Shown here: positions 48,347 through 59,325 of the stretch, piece by piece
Layout: the number at the start of each line of letters is the position of its first letter
How positions within the stretch are numbered: the first letter of the stretch is position 1
Source: Paracoccus mutanolyticus
GTDB taxonomy: Bacteria > Pseudomonadota > Alphaproteobacteria > Rhodobacterales > Rhodobacteraceae
Assembly (NCBI RefSeq): GCF_003285265.1
Contig: NZ_CP030239.1
Span: 3,318,131 to 3,382,130 of the forward strand
DNA length: 64,000 nt
Direction of reading: 5' to 3'
Made by a program: the position numbers and the translations under genes
The notes under the pieces: model-generated
The model's input: only the letters and a program-made list of their open reading frames with translations
Database searches by the model: none
Told to the model about the DNA's origin: nothing

Positions 48347-51300
48347 TCACGTCTTGTTCTTGAGCGAGGCGAGAATCGCGAAGGGGCTGTCGGGGTCGAC
48401 CTTCTTTTCGGGCCGCGGAGGACGCGCTTCGAAGGTCTTGGGTCCCTCGTGACGGGGCTTGCCCTTGTCGAAGCGCGGCTTGCCCTTGGGCCCGCGATCC
48501 TGGCGTTCCCCGCCCTGCCCCTGACGGTCTCCGCCGCCCTGACGGTCCGCGCGGTTTTCGTCGCGCCGGCGGGCTTCGCCCCGGGGCTTGCCGTCGTCGC
48601 GCGGGCCACCCTGCTGCCGGGCAGCGCCGTCGCGCCCACCCGCCTCGGCCGGCACACCCTGGCGCGGGCCGCCTTGCGGGTTGTCGCGGTCGCGGCGGGG
48701 GCCGCGGTCCTGACGGTCGCCCTGCGGACGCTCGCCCCGTTCGGGACGGCGGTTGCCGCGCGGGCGCGGAGCCCAGGTGAAGGTATAGAACACCTCAAGC
48801 TCGGGCGCGGCGGGCTGCTCGCCTTCGGCCGTCGTCCCCCACCGGTCACGTGTCGGACTCCGCGGCAGCCTTGCGGGCGGCCTGCTAGGCTCCACGGGCG
48901 CGGGTCTCGGCGGCCAGGACGCTTTCTGCCTCGGTCAGCGGATGTTCGTGGTCGGCGTCTTCGGGCGCGGGCGGCGCCGGCGGCGCGACCTCGGTCCGGG
49001 CCTTGGGGCGCTCGGCCTTCTCGGCGCGATAGCCAAGCCCGCCCATCAGGCCGGCGAACTGCTCCAGCGTCATGCCGGTGATCGACAGCATGTCGGGCGT
49101 CGCCTCGAATCCCGCGCGGCTGTCCTGGGTGCGCAGCATGTCGGCCAGCCGCTCCAGCATGTCGATGCGGATCGCGCGCTCGCCCGCAGGGTGATAGCCC
49201 GACAGCGTGTAATAGCCCTTGGGCACGTCCGGCAGGTTCGGGATCGTGACCAGCCCGGGCGGCGGGCTTTCGGGGAATTCGGAAAGCCCCTGGTCCAGCC
49301 CCCACAGCACCAGCCGCAGCCGGGTCGGCGCGGGCTTCAGCAGCGCCGGCTGGAAGATGGTGAACTGGCCGAAGCGCACGCCATGCTTGCGCAGGTGGCC
49401 GCGCGCGTCCTGATCCAGCTCCTTGACCTCGTTGGCCACGCCCTCGCGCGGCAGCACGCCCAGGGCTTCGACCAGACGGAAGGCGAAGCCACGCGCAAGC
49501 CCGGTCAGCGTCTCGTCGTTCTTCAGCGCCAGCAGCGGCTCGAAGGCGGTCGCCACCTTGCGGTCGATGAAGTGCTGCAGCCGGCGACGGACCTTTTCGG
49601 CGATCTCGGGGCCGGCCTCCTCGTCGACGAAGGGCTCGACGCCGGGCTTCAGCGCCTCGGCCCCCTTGACCAGCTTGCCGACGGCCGAGCTGCCCCACAT
49701 CAGGCCGCCCTGTTCGGTAAAGTCCAGTTCGGTGTCCGGCGCGTTGTAGAACCGGTCGGCCCGCAGATGGAACTCGGGGCGCAGCGCCTCGTAGGCGGCG
49801 CGGGACAGCATCCGCGCCTCGTCCCCGGTTGCGTTCGGATCGGCGCGAAAGCGGAATCCCTCCAGACGGCCGGCGAACTCGCCCTCGACCGTCACTTCGC
49901 CCTTGTCATTCACCTCGGCCAAAAGGCTCTCCTTTTGCTTGAGCCGGCGCAGCAGCACTGAGGTGCGCCGGTCCACGAATCTTTGCGTCAATGCGGCATG
50001 CAACGCATCCGACAGTCGATCTTCTACCGCGCGCGTCTCGGCCCGCCAATGGGTTTCGTCCGAAACCCACCCCGAACGCTGCGCGACATAGGTCCAAGTG
50101 CGAATATATGCCAAACGTTTCGACAATGTGTCGATGTCGCCCGCCGTCTTGTCGATGCGGGACACCTGCGTGGCCAGCCAGTCGCCCGGAACACCGCCTT
50201 CTTGCAGAAAGCCGAAGATCCGCGCCAGCATCGTCGAATGCTCGGCCGGCGAGATCGAGCGGAAATCGGGAATCCGGCACACGTCCCACAGCAGGCGCAC
50301 GTCCTTGGGGTGGGTCACGCGGTCGCGGATCTCGGGCATGGTGGTCAGCGCCTTCAGCGCGCGCAGGTCGTCCGCCTCGCGGCCCCGGGCCAGCCACTCG
50401 CTGCCGGGCGAGGCCTCGAGGCTTGCGATCAGCCGCTCGACGGTGCCGAACTCCAGCGCGGCGTTGCGCCACATCAGCCGGCTGATCGGCTGGAAGCGGT
50501 GGTTCTCGATCGCCTCGATCAGCCCCTCATCCAGCGGGCCTGCGTCCCCCGTGACGCCGAAGGTGCCAGGTTCCGTGTGCCGCCCCGCACGCCCGGCGAT
50601 CTGGCCCAGTTCATGGGGGAACAGCGGGCGATAGCGGCGGCCGTCGAATTTCTCGGTCGCGGAAAAGGCGACGTGCCGGATGTCCAGGTTCAGGCCCATG
50701 CCGATGGCGTCGGTCGCGACCAGGTAATCCACCTCGCCCTGCTGGTACATGGCGACCTGGGCGTTGCGGGTGCGCGGCGACAGCGCCCCCATGACCACGG
50801 CGCAGCCGCCCTTCTGCCGGCGGATCAGTTCGGCCGTGGCATAGACCTCGTCGACGGAAAAGCACACGATGGCCGAGCGCGGCGGCATCCGGCTGATCTT
50901 TTTCGACCCCGCCCAGGACAGGGTCGAGAACCGCTCGCGCCGCATGAACTGCACGCTTGGCACCAGCGCCGCGATGGCGGGACGCATGGTGTCGCTGCCC
51001 AGAAGCAGGGTTTCGTGCAGCCCCCGCATGTGCAGCAGCCGGTCGGTGAAGACATGGCCGCGCTCGGGGTCGGCGCACAGCTGAATTTCGTCGATGGCGA
51101 CGAAATCGGCGCCGACCTCGGGCATGGCCTCGGTGGTGGCGACCCAGTACTGCACCCGGTCGGGAACGATCCGCTCCTCTCCGGTGATCAGGGCGACGAC
51201 GCTGGGGCCGCGCGCCTTGACGATGCGGTCATAGACCTCGCGCGCCAGCAGGCGCAGCGGCAGGCCGATGACGCCCGTGCGATGGGCCAGCATCCGTTCG

Positions 51301-51368
51301 ATGGCATAGTGCGTCTTGCCGGTGTTGGTCGGCCCCAGGACCGCCGTCACCCGAGATCTGTCCTGCAT
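48347..51368 (-). CDS. Suv3-like DExH-box helicase with low-complexity basic tail (frameshifted)
   Basis: About 1000 residues after repair. It shows Walker A GPTNTGKT (12-19), FVAIDEIQLCADP (DExH-type motif II), YLVATDAIGMGLNLD (motif V) and QIAGRAGRHTEPGT (motif VI), followed by the Suv3 C-terminal region up to VLAAETRARGA. A TAG at 48885-48887 (probably GAG), a second stop and a shift near 48838 interrupt the frame. Beyond these, PELEVFYTFTWAPRPRGNR leads into a 130-residue tail rich in Arg, Asp, Gly and Gln that ends FAILASLKNKT. Such proteins resemble the mitochondrial RNA helicase Suv3 and probably take part in RNA decay. Confidence 0.85.
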
Positions 51369-52045
51369 CAGGCGTCCGTGCCCTTCGTGGTTTCTTCAAG
51401 CCGCTGCACCGCGTCCTGCGCGTCCTGCTGATGGGGATGGATCGCCAGGCTCGCGCGGTAGGCGGCAAGCGCGCGGGCGTCGTCGCCCAGTTCCTCGAAG
51501 ATGCTGCCCAGCTGGGTCAGCGCGGCGAAATGGCGCGGCTCGCGCGCCAGCGCCTCGCCCAGGGCCGCGATGGCGGGCCCGGCGTCGCCGTTCAGGTAAT
51601 AAGCCACGCCCAGCAGGTACCAGCCACCCGCGAAATCGGGCGCGTGGTCGGTCAGCGCGGTCAGGTGGCCGAGGGCGGCCGGCATGTCGCCCGCGTCCAT
51701 CGCCGCCTCGCCCCGCTTGTAAAGCAGGTCCATCGCGGCCGAGCCGGACCGCGACCAGATCCGCAGGATGTCGGTTTCGGCGCGCGCCCAGGCCTCGCCC
51801 TCGGGCTGGGCCAGTTCGGCAAACAGCAGGTCCAGGTCCTCGCGCTCGCGCAGGCGGGCCTTGGCGGTGGGTTCGTCGGGCGCGGCGGGGGCGACCAGCG
51901 CGCCTGCGCCCGATTCGGGCGCCTCCTCGGCCACAGGCGGGCCGGCGGGGGGGGCAGCCTGCGCCAGCAGGCTGGCCGGAACCGCCAGCCCCAGGATTAA
52001 CCCTGCCGTCACGGCAATGTGGAAATGGGGGACTGGCCAGCGCAT
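51368..52045 (-). CDS. Exported TPR-repeat protein
   Basis: The 225-residue protein has a signal peptide (HIAVTAGLILGLAVPASLLAQ), an Ala/Pro-rich spacer, and three or four tetratricopeptide repeats (MDAGDMPAALGHLTALTDHAP, GGWYLLGVAYYLNGDAGPAIA, ALTQLGSIFEELGDDARALA). It probably scaffolds protein contacts in the periplasm. Its stop overlaps the helicase start (ATGA), though the two would work in different compartments. ATG 52045 is chosen because it leads straight into the signal; 52075 is possible. Confidence 0.8.
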   Translation of the reverse strand: MRWPVPHFHIAVTAGLILGLAVPASLLAQAAPPAGPPVAEEAPESGAGALVAPAAPDEPTAKARLREREDLDLLFAELAQPEGEAWARAETDILRIWSRSGSAAMDLLYKRGEAAMDAGDMPAALGHLTALTDHAPDFAGGWYLLGVAYYLNGDAGPAIAALGEALAREPRHFAALTQLGSIFEELGDDARALAAYRASLAIHPHQQDAQDAVQRLEETTKGTDA

Positions 52046-52102
52046 GATCCCTATGTAACTGTCCCACCAATCCATTTCCAGACTCAGTCAGGGAGAATAC
52101 TT

Positions 52103-52387
52103 ATGAGCAAAGTGGTCGAGGCCGCCGTGGCCGCGCTGGACCCCAAGGCCAAGGGCTTTGACGGCACAGCCAAGTTCGTGATCGAGGGCGAGGGCGCGGT
52201 CTATATCGACGCTTCGGGCGCCCGGGCGGCGGACGATGCGGCCGACGTGACCCTGACCGCCAGCCGCGAGACGTTCGAGGGGCTGCTGTCGGGCGACGTG
52301 AACCCGACGATGGCCTTCATGACCGGCAAGCTCAAGGTCGACGGCTCGATGCCCACCGCGATGAAGCTCGGGGCGCTTCTGGGCTGA
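52103..52387 (+). CDS. SCP2 sterol-binding-domain protein
   Basis: The 94-residue single SCP2 domain protein reads GFDGTAKFVIEGEGAVYID, ADVTLTASRETFEGLLSGDVNPTMAF and TGKLKVDGSMPTAMKLGALL, the last two being the family core. It has a hydrophobic cavity for lipids. GGGAG lies 7 bp before ATG 52103. The lipase-like gene follows after 4 bp, so the two are probably co-transcribed and may share a lipid substrate. Confidence 0.9.
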   Translation: MSKVVEAAVAALDPKAKGFDGTAKFVIEGEGAVYIDASGARAADDAADVTLTASRETFEGLLSGDVNPTMAFMTGKLKVDGSMPTAMKLGALLG

Positions 52388-52391
52388 CGCG

Positions 52392-53372
52392 GTGACGCCG
52401 GCGCCCTTCAACACGCTGCCGGGCGACCCCCTGCCCATGGCCCGCGCCGTCTGGCTGCGGGCCGAGGACGGGATCCGGCTGCGCGCGGCGCACTGGGCGG
52501 CAGGCGGGGCCTCGGGCTCGGTCCTGCTGTTCCCCGGCCGCACCGAATACGTCGAGAAATACAACGCCGTCGCGCTGGACCTGAACGCGGCGGGCTATGA
52601 CGTCCTGGCCATCGACTGGCGCGGTCAGGGCATGTCCGACCGGCTGCTGGCCGATCCGCGGCTGGGCCATGTCGAGCGGTTTTCCGACTATCAGCGCGAC
52701 GTGGTCGAACTGGTCGTGGCGGCCCAGGAAATCGGCCTGCCCCGACCCTGGCACCTGCTGGCCCATTCCATGGGCGGCGCCATCGGGCTGGCGGCGCTGG
52801 CGGGCGGCCTGCCGGTCGCCTCGGCGGTGTTCTCGGCGCCCATGTGGGGGCTGAGCCTGTCCAACATCATGACCCGCATCGCACTTGGCATGGTGGTCGT
52901 GGCCCGCACCTTCGGTCGCCACCAGGGCGTCGCACCCGGCTCGGGCGGGGCCGAGCCCTTCGTGCTCAAGCAGGGCTTCCTGGACAACCTGCTGACCGGC
53001 GACGGCACCCGCTGGGGCCGCTTCGTGGCCGAGGCCGACGCCTGGCCCGACCTCGCCATCGGCGGCGTGACCCACCACTGGCTGGCCGAGGCACTGGCCG
53101 AATGCCGCCGCCTGGCCGAGATCCCCGCGCCGCCCCTGCCGATGCTGGCGGGTCTGGGGGACGGGGAGCGCATCGTCTCGGCCCAGGCGATCCGCGACCG
53201 GGTCGCGGCCTGGCCCGGCGCGCGGCTTCTGGACCTGCGATCCTGCCGGCACGAAGCGATGATGGAGCGCCCGGCAGTCCGCGCCGCCTTCCTCGAAGCC
53301 GCGACCGCGCATTTCGCGGCCAGCCAGGCCGGCCCTGCGTCCGACACGCAGGATTTTCACGCCACGGGTTGA
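52392..53372 (+). CDS. Alpha/beta hydrolase (lysophospholipase-like)
   Basis: The 326-residue protein shows the fold's sequence landmarks: LLFPGRTEYVEKY (oxyanion loop), AIDWRGQGMSDRL, the nucleophile elbow LLAHSMGGAIG (S126), LAGLGDGERIV with the acid Asp, and CRHEAMME with the catalytic His. Monoacylglycerol lipase or lysophospholipase activity is the usual assignment for this subgroup (PldB-like). The start is GTG 52392, 4 bp after the SCP2 stop. Confidence 0.85.
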   Translation: MTPAPFNTLPGDPLPMARAVWLRAEDGIRLRAAHWAAGGASGSVLLFPGRTEYVEKYNAVALDLNAAGYDVLAIDWRGQGMSDRLLADPRLGHVERFSDYQRDVVELVVAAQEIGLPRPWHLLAHSMGGAIGLAALAGGLPVASAVFSAPMWGLSLSNIMTRIALGMVVVARTFGRHQGVAPGSGGAEPFVLKQGFLDNLLTGDGTRWGRFVAEADAWPDLAIGGVTHHWLAEALAECRRLAEIPAPPLPMLAGLGDGERIVSAQAIRDRVAAWPGARLLDLRSCRHEAMMERPAVRAAFLEAATAHFAASQAGPASDTQDFHATG

Positions 53373-53420
53373 AGCCGCCGGGACAAAGCGTCAAATCCTG
53401 ACCAACAGAAAGGAAAGTTC

Positions 53421-55288
53421 ATGACGATTTCCCCCGCCAGCCGTCTTCTGTTCCCCTGGGCCGCCGCCCCGTCCCTGCCCCACGACGAAAACGCACAGCC
53501 TGTGGCCGCCGCCGCAAACGCCGCCCTGGGCGATCTGCCCGAATGGGACCTGACCGACCTTTATCCCGCCCCCGACGCGCCCGAACTGCAGGCCGACCTG
53601 GACACCCTGGCGCGGGCCTGCTGCAGCTTCGCGCGCGACTACGAGGGCAAGCTCGCCTCGCTCGACGCGCCCAAGATGCTGGAATGCATCCAGCGCTATG
53701 AACAGATCGACACGCTGGCCGGGCGCATCATGTCCTATGCCGGGCTGCGCTATTACCAGAACACCACCGACGGCGCCCGCGCCAAGATGATGGGCGACCT
53801 GCAGGACAGGATCACCGAGGTGACGACGGGGCTTGTCTTCTTCAGCCTGGAATTCAACCGCATCTCGGACGACCGCTATGACGAGGTGTTCTCGGCCAGC
53901 GGGACGGCGCGCTATCGCCCCGTCTTCGACCGGATGCGGGCCATGCGCCCCTATCAGCTATCGGACGAGCTGGAACGCTTCCTGCACGACAATTCCGTGG
54001 TCGGCGCCGCCGCCTGGAACCGGCTCTTCGACGAAACCACCGCCGGCCTGACCTTCGACGTCGAGGGCGAGGAGCTGGGGATCGAGGCGACGCTGAACCT
54101 GCTGACCGACCACGACCGCGCCCGCCGCGAGGCCGGCGCCAAGGCGCTGGCCGAGGTCTTCGGCAAGAACATCAAGCTGTTCTCGCGCATCCACAACACG
54201 CTCGCCAAGGAAAAATCCATCGAGGACAAGTGGCGCAAGATGCCGACGCCGCAGACCGCGCGCCACCTGTCGAACCACGTCGAACCCGAGGTGGTCGAGG
54301 CGCTCCGGAATGCCGTGACCGCCGCCTATCCGCGCCTGTCGCACCGCTACTACCGGTTGAAGGCGAAATGGCTGGGCCTCGACAAGCTGCAGGTCTGGGA
54401 CCGCAACGCGCCCCTGCCCACGGAAAACCCGCGCCTGATCCCCTGGCCCGAGGCGCGCGCCACCGTGCTTGACGCCTATGCCGGCTTCTCGCCGAAGCTG
54501 GCCGAGCTTGCCGAGCCCTTCTTCGACCGGGGCTGGATCGACGCGGGCGTAAAGCCCGGCAAGGCACCGGGTGCCTTCGCCCATCCGACCGTGACGACCG
54601 TGCACCCCTATGTGCTGCTGAACTATCTGGGCAAGCCGCGCGACGTGATGACGCTGGCCCATGAACTGGGGCATGGCGTCCACCAGCGTCTGGCGGCCGC
54701 GCAGGGTGAGCTTCTGTCCTCGACGCCCCTGACGCTGGCCGAGACGGCCTCTGTCTTCGGCGAGATGCTGACCTTCCGCGCGCTCCTGGCCAAGACCACC
54801 GATCCGGTCCAGCGCAAGGCCCTGATCGCCGGCAAGGTCGAGGACATGATCAACACCGTCGTGCGCCAGATCGCCTTCTACGATTTCGAATGCAAGCTGC
54901 ACGCCGCCCGCGCCGAAGGGGAGCTGACACCCGAGGACATCAACGCGCTCTGGATGTCGGTGCAGGCCGAATCCCTGGGCGACGCCTTCGAGTTCATGCC
55001 GGGCTACGAAACCTTCTGGACCTATGTCCCGCATTTCGTCCATTCGCCCTTCTACGTCTATGCCTACGCCTTCGGCGACGGGCTGGTGAACGCGCTTTAT
55101 GCCGCCTACGAGGACGGGCTGCCCGACTTCCAGGACAAGTACTTCGCCCTGCTTTCGGCCGGCGGCTCGCGCACCACAAGGACCTGCTGGCGCCCTTCGG
55201 CCTCGACGCCTCGGACCCGGCCTTCTGGGACAAGGGCCTGTCGATGATCGAGGCGCTGATCGACGAACTCGAGGCGATGGAGGGCTGA
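53421..55288 (+). CDS. pepF: Oligoendopeptidase F, peptidase family M3 (3'-end frameshift)
   Basis: The cytoplasmic zinc oligopeptidase of about 620 residues has an N-terminal domain (LGDLPEWDLTDLYPAPDAPEL) and the active site LAHELGHGVHQ (H414, E415, H418) with the downstream Glu ligand in TPLTLAETASVFGEM. Near the end it reads HSPFYVYAYAFGDGLVNALY. At about 55170 one base is lost; the next frame completes HHKDLLAPFGLDASDPAFW and DELEAMEG to TGA 55288. GGAAAG precedes ATG 53421. The role is turnover of short peptides. Confidence 0.92.
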
Positions 55289-55300
55289 CGCGCCGCGACC

Positions 55301-55320
55301 CGGGGGCGCTTCGCCCCCCG
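55301..55320. terminator. GC hairpin after pepF
   Basis: CGGGGGCG-ctt-CGCCCCCCG forms an 8-bp stem 13 bp after the pepF stop. It directly precedes the ATATTT inverted repeat and probably belongs to the same transcription-end module. Confidence 0.55.
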
Positions 55321-55322
55321 GA

Positions 55323-55392
55323 CCCCCCGAGGATATTTTTTCAAGAAAGAAGACCGGCTTGTGCTTCTTTCTTGCCCAAATATCCCGGGGGG
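55323..55392. repeat. Inverted pair of ATATTT-family repeats
   Basis: The left arm CCCCCCGAGGATATTTTTTC...GAAAGAAG (55323-55352) and right arm CTTCTTTCTTG...AAATATCCCGGGGGG (55364-55392) are imperfect inverse complements separated by 11 bp. RNA of either strand could fold into a hairpin of nearly 30 bp. The right arm with its GAGGAGCGCC extension matches 6460-6499. Confidence 0.75.
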
Positions 55393-55504
55393 CGAGGAGC
55401 GCCCGGAAAAGGTCCGCAGGGCCTTTTCAGCGACAAGCGGGGCGGAGCCCCGGCAACGGCGGGGCCGGCGATCCGCCCACCCCCGACAAGACGAGGGAGA
55501 AACC

Positions 55505-56686
55505 ATGATCCGGATCCTGCAGCGCCTTGTCCTGACGCTCCTGGCGCTGGCCCTGGCGGCGGCCGTCTTGGTCGCGGTCCTGGGCCCTGCCTGGATCGAG
55601 CGGCGACTGAACCCGGTGACCGACGCGGGGGACAAGGTCGCCGTCTCGGCGCGGGCGCAGGCGCTGCACGACAGCCTGGTCATCGCGGACTGGCATTCCG
55701 ACGCGCTGCTCTGGGATCGCGACATCCTGAAGCGCGCCGACCGCGGCCACACCGATGTTCCCCGCCTGGCCGAGGGCAATGTCGCCGTGCAGGTCTTTAC
55801 CACCGTCACCAAAAGCCCGCGCGGCCAGAACTACGACCACAACAGCGCCGAGGCGCCCGACAACATCACGCCGCTGTTCATCGGCCAGCTGCGGCCCATC
55901 CCCAGCTGGTTCAGCCTCAAGGAACGCGCGCTGGTCCAGGCCGAGGCGCTGAACCGTGCGGCCGAGGCCGCGCCGGACAACCTGATGCTGATCCGTTCGG
56001 CCCAGGACCTGCAGACGCTGCTCGAGGCGCGGCGCAAGGGTGCGCGCACCCTGGGCGCCATCCTGGGCTCGGAAGGCGGCCACCCGCTCGAGGGCGACAT
56101 CGCGAACCTGCGCGTGCTTTACGGCGCGGGCTTTCGCCTGATCGGCCTGACGCATTTCTTCGACAACGAACTGGGCGGCAGCCTGCATGGCGAAGGCGGC
56201 AGCGGCTCGGGCCTGTCGGAATTCGGCCGCCAGGTCGTGCGCGAGATGCAGGAGCGGCGCATGATCGTGGACCTGGCCCACGCCAGTCCCCAGATGGTGC
56301 GCGACGTGCTGGCCATGCCCGGCACCCGCCCGATCCTGTCCCATACCGGCATCCATGGTCATTGCCCCAGTCCGCGCAACCTGTCGGACGATCTGGTGCG
56401 CGCCATCGCCGCCAAGGGCGGGGTCATCGGCATCGGCTATTGGGCGGACGTGAACTGCGGCGGCACCCCGGCCGACATCGCGGCCTCGGTCAAGGCCGCC
56501 ATCGCGCTGGTCGGAGAGGACCATGTCTCGCTCGGCTCGGATTACGACGGCTCGGTCGATGCGCCCTTCGACGCGTCGCGGCTGGCGGTCCTGACCCAGG
56601 CGCTGATCGACGCGGGCCTGAGCGATGCGCAGATCGCCAAGGTGATGGGCGGGAACATGATCCGCTATCTGGCGCAGAACCTCTAA
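55505..56686 (+). CDS. Membrane-anchored dipeptidase, peptidase family M19
   Basis: The 393-residue protein has an N-terminal anchor (LVLTLLALALAAAVLVAVLG) and then an M19 zinc dipeptidase domain facing the periplasm. Metal ligands: ADWHSDAL (H64, D66), ILGSEGGHPLEGD with the bridging Glu, LSHTGIHGHC and the final LGSDYDGSVDAPFD. The anchor distinguishes it from the cytoplasmic paralogue at 6713. GAGGGAGAA precedes ATG 55505. A possible role is dipeptide release from peptidoglycan or nutrients. Confidence 0.9.
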   Translation: MIRILQRLVLTLLALALAAAVLVAVLGPAWIERRLNPVTDAGDKVAVSARAQALHDSLVIADWHSDALLWDRDILKRADRGHTDVPRLAEGNVAVQVFTTVTKSPRGQNYDHNSAEAPDNITPLFIGQLRPIPSWFSLKERALVQAEALNRAAEAAPDNLMLIRSAQDLQTLLEARRKGARTLGAILGSEGGHPLEGDIANLRVLYGAGFRLIGLTHFFDNELGGSLHGEGGSGSGLSEFGRQVVREMQERRMIVDLAHASPQMVRDVLAMPGTRPILSHTGIHGHCPSPRNLSDDLVRAIAAKGGVIGIGYWADVNCGGTPADIAASVKAAIALVGEDHVSLGSDYDGSVDAPFDASRLAVLTQALIDAGLSDAQIAKVMGGNMIRYLAQNL

Positions 56687-56937
56687 AAGGCCCGACCGGC
56701 ACGCCAAGGCCTGACGGCGCCGGTCGGCCCCCACTGGCCACCCTTTCAAAGCGGCGTTCCGCCCGCGGCGGCGCCGCTTTGCCACCCCTGAACAGCCTGA
56801 CAATAGTCCAATTTGTCGCAGCCCGACATGACGCAGATCAAACGCCCCGCAGATCCGCCTGCGGCAAGGCGCTTTCCCTTGCCCCCGCCCCGCCGGGCAT
56901 GAGATAACGCCGGCCCAAGAACAGACGAGCAGGTGCC

Positions 56938-58904
56938 ATGGCCGACGATCTTTTCCCCGCCTCTGACCGGGCCTCCGACAGCTACTCGGCCGCCTCGATC
57001 GAAGTGCTCGAGGGGCTCGAGCCCGTGCGCAAGCGGCCCGGCATGTATATCGGCGGCACCGACGAACGCGCCCTGCACCACCTGGTCGCCGAAATCCTGG
57101 ACAACGCGATGGACGAGGCGGTCGCGGGCCATGCCACCCGCATCAGGTCGGCTGCTCGCCGATTTCCCGTCATCGGCGCGACAACGGCCGTGGCATCCCG
57201 ATCGACCCACATCCCAAGTTCCCCGGCAAGTCCGCGCTCGAGGTGATCCTGTGCACGCTGCACGCCGGCGGCAAGTTCTCGGGCGACGCCTACCAGACCT
57301 CGGGGGGGCTGCACGGGGTCGGCGCCTCGGTCGTGAACGCGCTGTCGGACAGCATGGTCGTGCAGGTCGCGCGCAACCGCGAGCTGTTCCAGCAAAGCTT
57401 CTCGCGCGGGATCCCGCAGGGCCCGGTCCAAAAGGTCGGCGCGGCCCCGAACCGGCGCGGCACGACGGTCAGCTTCCACGCTGACGAGCAGATCTTCGGC
57501 CATCACCGCTTCAAGCCCGCCCGGCTGCTGAAAATGGTAAAGTCCAAGGCCTATCTGTTCTCGGGCGTGGAAATCCGCTGGAAGACCGAGATCGACGATG
57601 GCGAAACGCCGGTCGAGGCCAGCTTCCATTTTCCCGGCGGGCTGGCGGATTACCTGAACGAACAGCTGACCGGCGCCTCGACCTATGCCGAGCGGCCCTT
57701 TGCCGGCAGCGTCGATTTCAAGGAAAAGTTCGGCGTCCCCGGCAAGGTCGACTGGGCGATCAACTGGACGCCCTCGCGCGACGGCTTCATCCAGTCCTAT
57801 TGCAACACCGTCCCGACACCAGAAGGCGGCACGCATGAGGCCGGCTTCTGGTCCGCGATCCTCAAGGGCATCCGTGGCTATGGCGAGCTGATCAGCAACA
57901 AGAAGGCCGCGAACATCACCCGCGACGACCTGCTGACAGGCGGCTGCGCGCTTGTCAGCTGCTTCATCCGCGAACCCGAGTTCGTGGGCCAGACCAAGGA
58001 CCGCCTTGCCACGACCGAGGCCGCGCGTCTGGTCGAGGGCGCCGTGCGCGACCATTTCGACAACTGGCTGGCCGCCGACACCAAATCGGCGGGCGCGATC
58101 CTGGATTTTCTGGTCCTGCGGGCCGAGGAGCGCCTGCGCCGCCGGCAAGAGAAGGAAACCGCCCGCAAGTCGGCCACGAAGAAGCTGCGCCTGCCCGGCA
58201 AGCTGGTCGATTGCTCGGCCACCAACCGCGAGGGGACCGAGCTGTTCATCGTCGAGGGCGACAGCGCGGGCGGCAGCGCCAAGATGGCGCGCGAACGCCA
58301 GACCCAGGCCCTGCTGCCGCTGCGCGGCAAGATCCTGAACGTGCTGGGCGCGGCCAGTTCCAAGCTGGGCTCGAACCAGGAGATCAACGACCTCTGCCAG
58401 GCGCTGGGGGTCAGCATGGGGTCGCGCTTCAACATCGACGACCTGCGCTATGACAAGATCATCATCATGACCGACGCCGACGTGGACGGCGCGCATATCG
58501 CCAGCCTGCTGATGACCTTCTTCTTTACCCAGATGCGGCCGCTGATCGACAAGGGGCACCTGTATCTGGCCTGCCCGCCGCTTTACCGCCTGACCCAGGG
58601 CGCGCATCGCGTCTATGTCGCGGACGACGCCGAGAAAGAGGCGATGCTGGCCCGTGGCCTGGGCGGCAAGGGCAAGATCGACGTGCAGCGCTTCAAGGGC
58701 CTGGGCGAGATGGACGCCAAGGACCTCAAGGATACGACGATGAACCCCAGGACACGCAAGCTGATCCGGGTGTCCATCGACGAGGACGAGGGCGGCGAGA
58801 CCGGCGATCTGGTCGAGCGCCTGATGGGCAAGAAGCCCGAACTGCGCTTTCAGTTCATCCAGGAGAATGCCCAGTTCGCGGATGCCGAGGAACTGGACGT
58901 CTGA
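56938..58904 (+). CDS. parE: DNA topoisomerase IV subunit B (frameshifted)
   Basis: About 655 residues, shorter than GyrB. It opens with [42 protein letters not shown] (ATP-binding Asn). At about 57145-57240 the frame changes; [23 protein letters not shown] is read in another frame, and then [17 protein letters not shown]. The Toprim domain is [13 protein letters not shown]...[11 protein letters not shown], and [13 protein letters not shown] ends the gyrase-B-like C-terminus. ParE with ParC unlinks daughter chromosomes. The 251-bp gap upstream shows no gene. It overlaps ynfA by one base. Confidence 0.92.
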
Positions 58905-59232
58905 TGCTGGCCGCGCCGCTCGCGATCTACGCGCTCGCCGCGCTGGCCGAGATCACCGGCTGCTTCGCCTTCTGGGCCTGGGCGCGGCTCGGGCGCTCGG
59001 CCTGTGGCTGGTGCCCGGGATGCTGTCTCTGGCACTGTTCGCCTGGGCGCTGACGCGGATCGAGACCGACTTCGCCGGCCGCGCCTATGCCGCCTACGGC
59101 GGGATCTATGTCGCCGCCTCGCTCGGCTGGCTGTGGCTGACCGAGGGGCAGGTGCCCACCCGCTGGGACCTGCTCGGTGGCGGCCTGTGCATCGCGGGGG
59201 CGATGGTGGTCCTGGCGGGCGCACGGGCCTGA
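58904..59232 (+). CDS. YnfA/UPF0060 family small membrane protein (frameshifted)
   Basis: A four-helix membrane protein of about 109 residues. Frame one gives [20 protein letters not shown] with [12 protein letters not shown]; at about 58995 one base is lost and the next frame continues [40 protein letters not shown] and [13 protein letters not shown]. It is the UPF0060 family, an SMR-like fold of uncertain transport function. The TGATG overlap couples it to parE. Confidence 0.85.
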
Positions 59233-59325
59233 GCCGCGCCTTGTCCGGGCGTCGTATCCGGCACCTGCCTGCTGTCTTTCGGCGCGGTGGTGTCGTAGTC
59301 AGAGCAAAACGATTCAGGTCAGGCA

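Noticed and set aside
57243..58904. parE starting at an internal codon (57243) as a short paralogue
   Set aside because: The ATP-binding N-terminus is present upstream in another frame and the join reads DNGRGIP, so this is one frameshifted parE.
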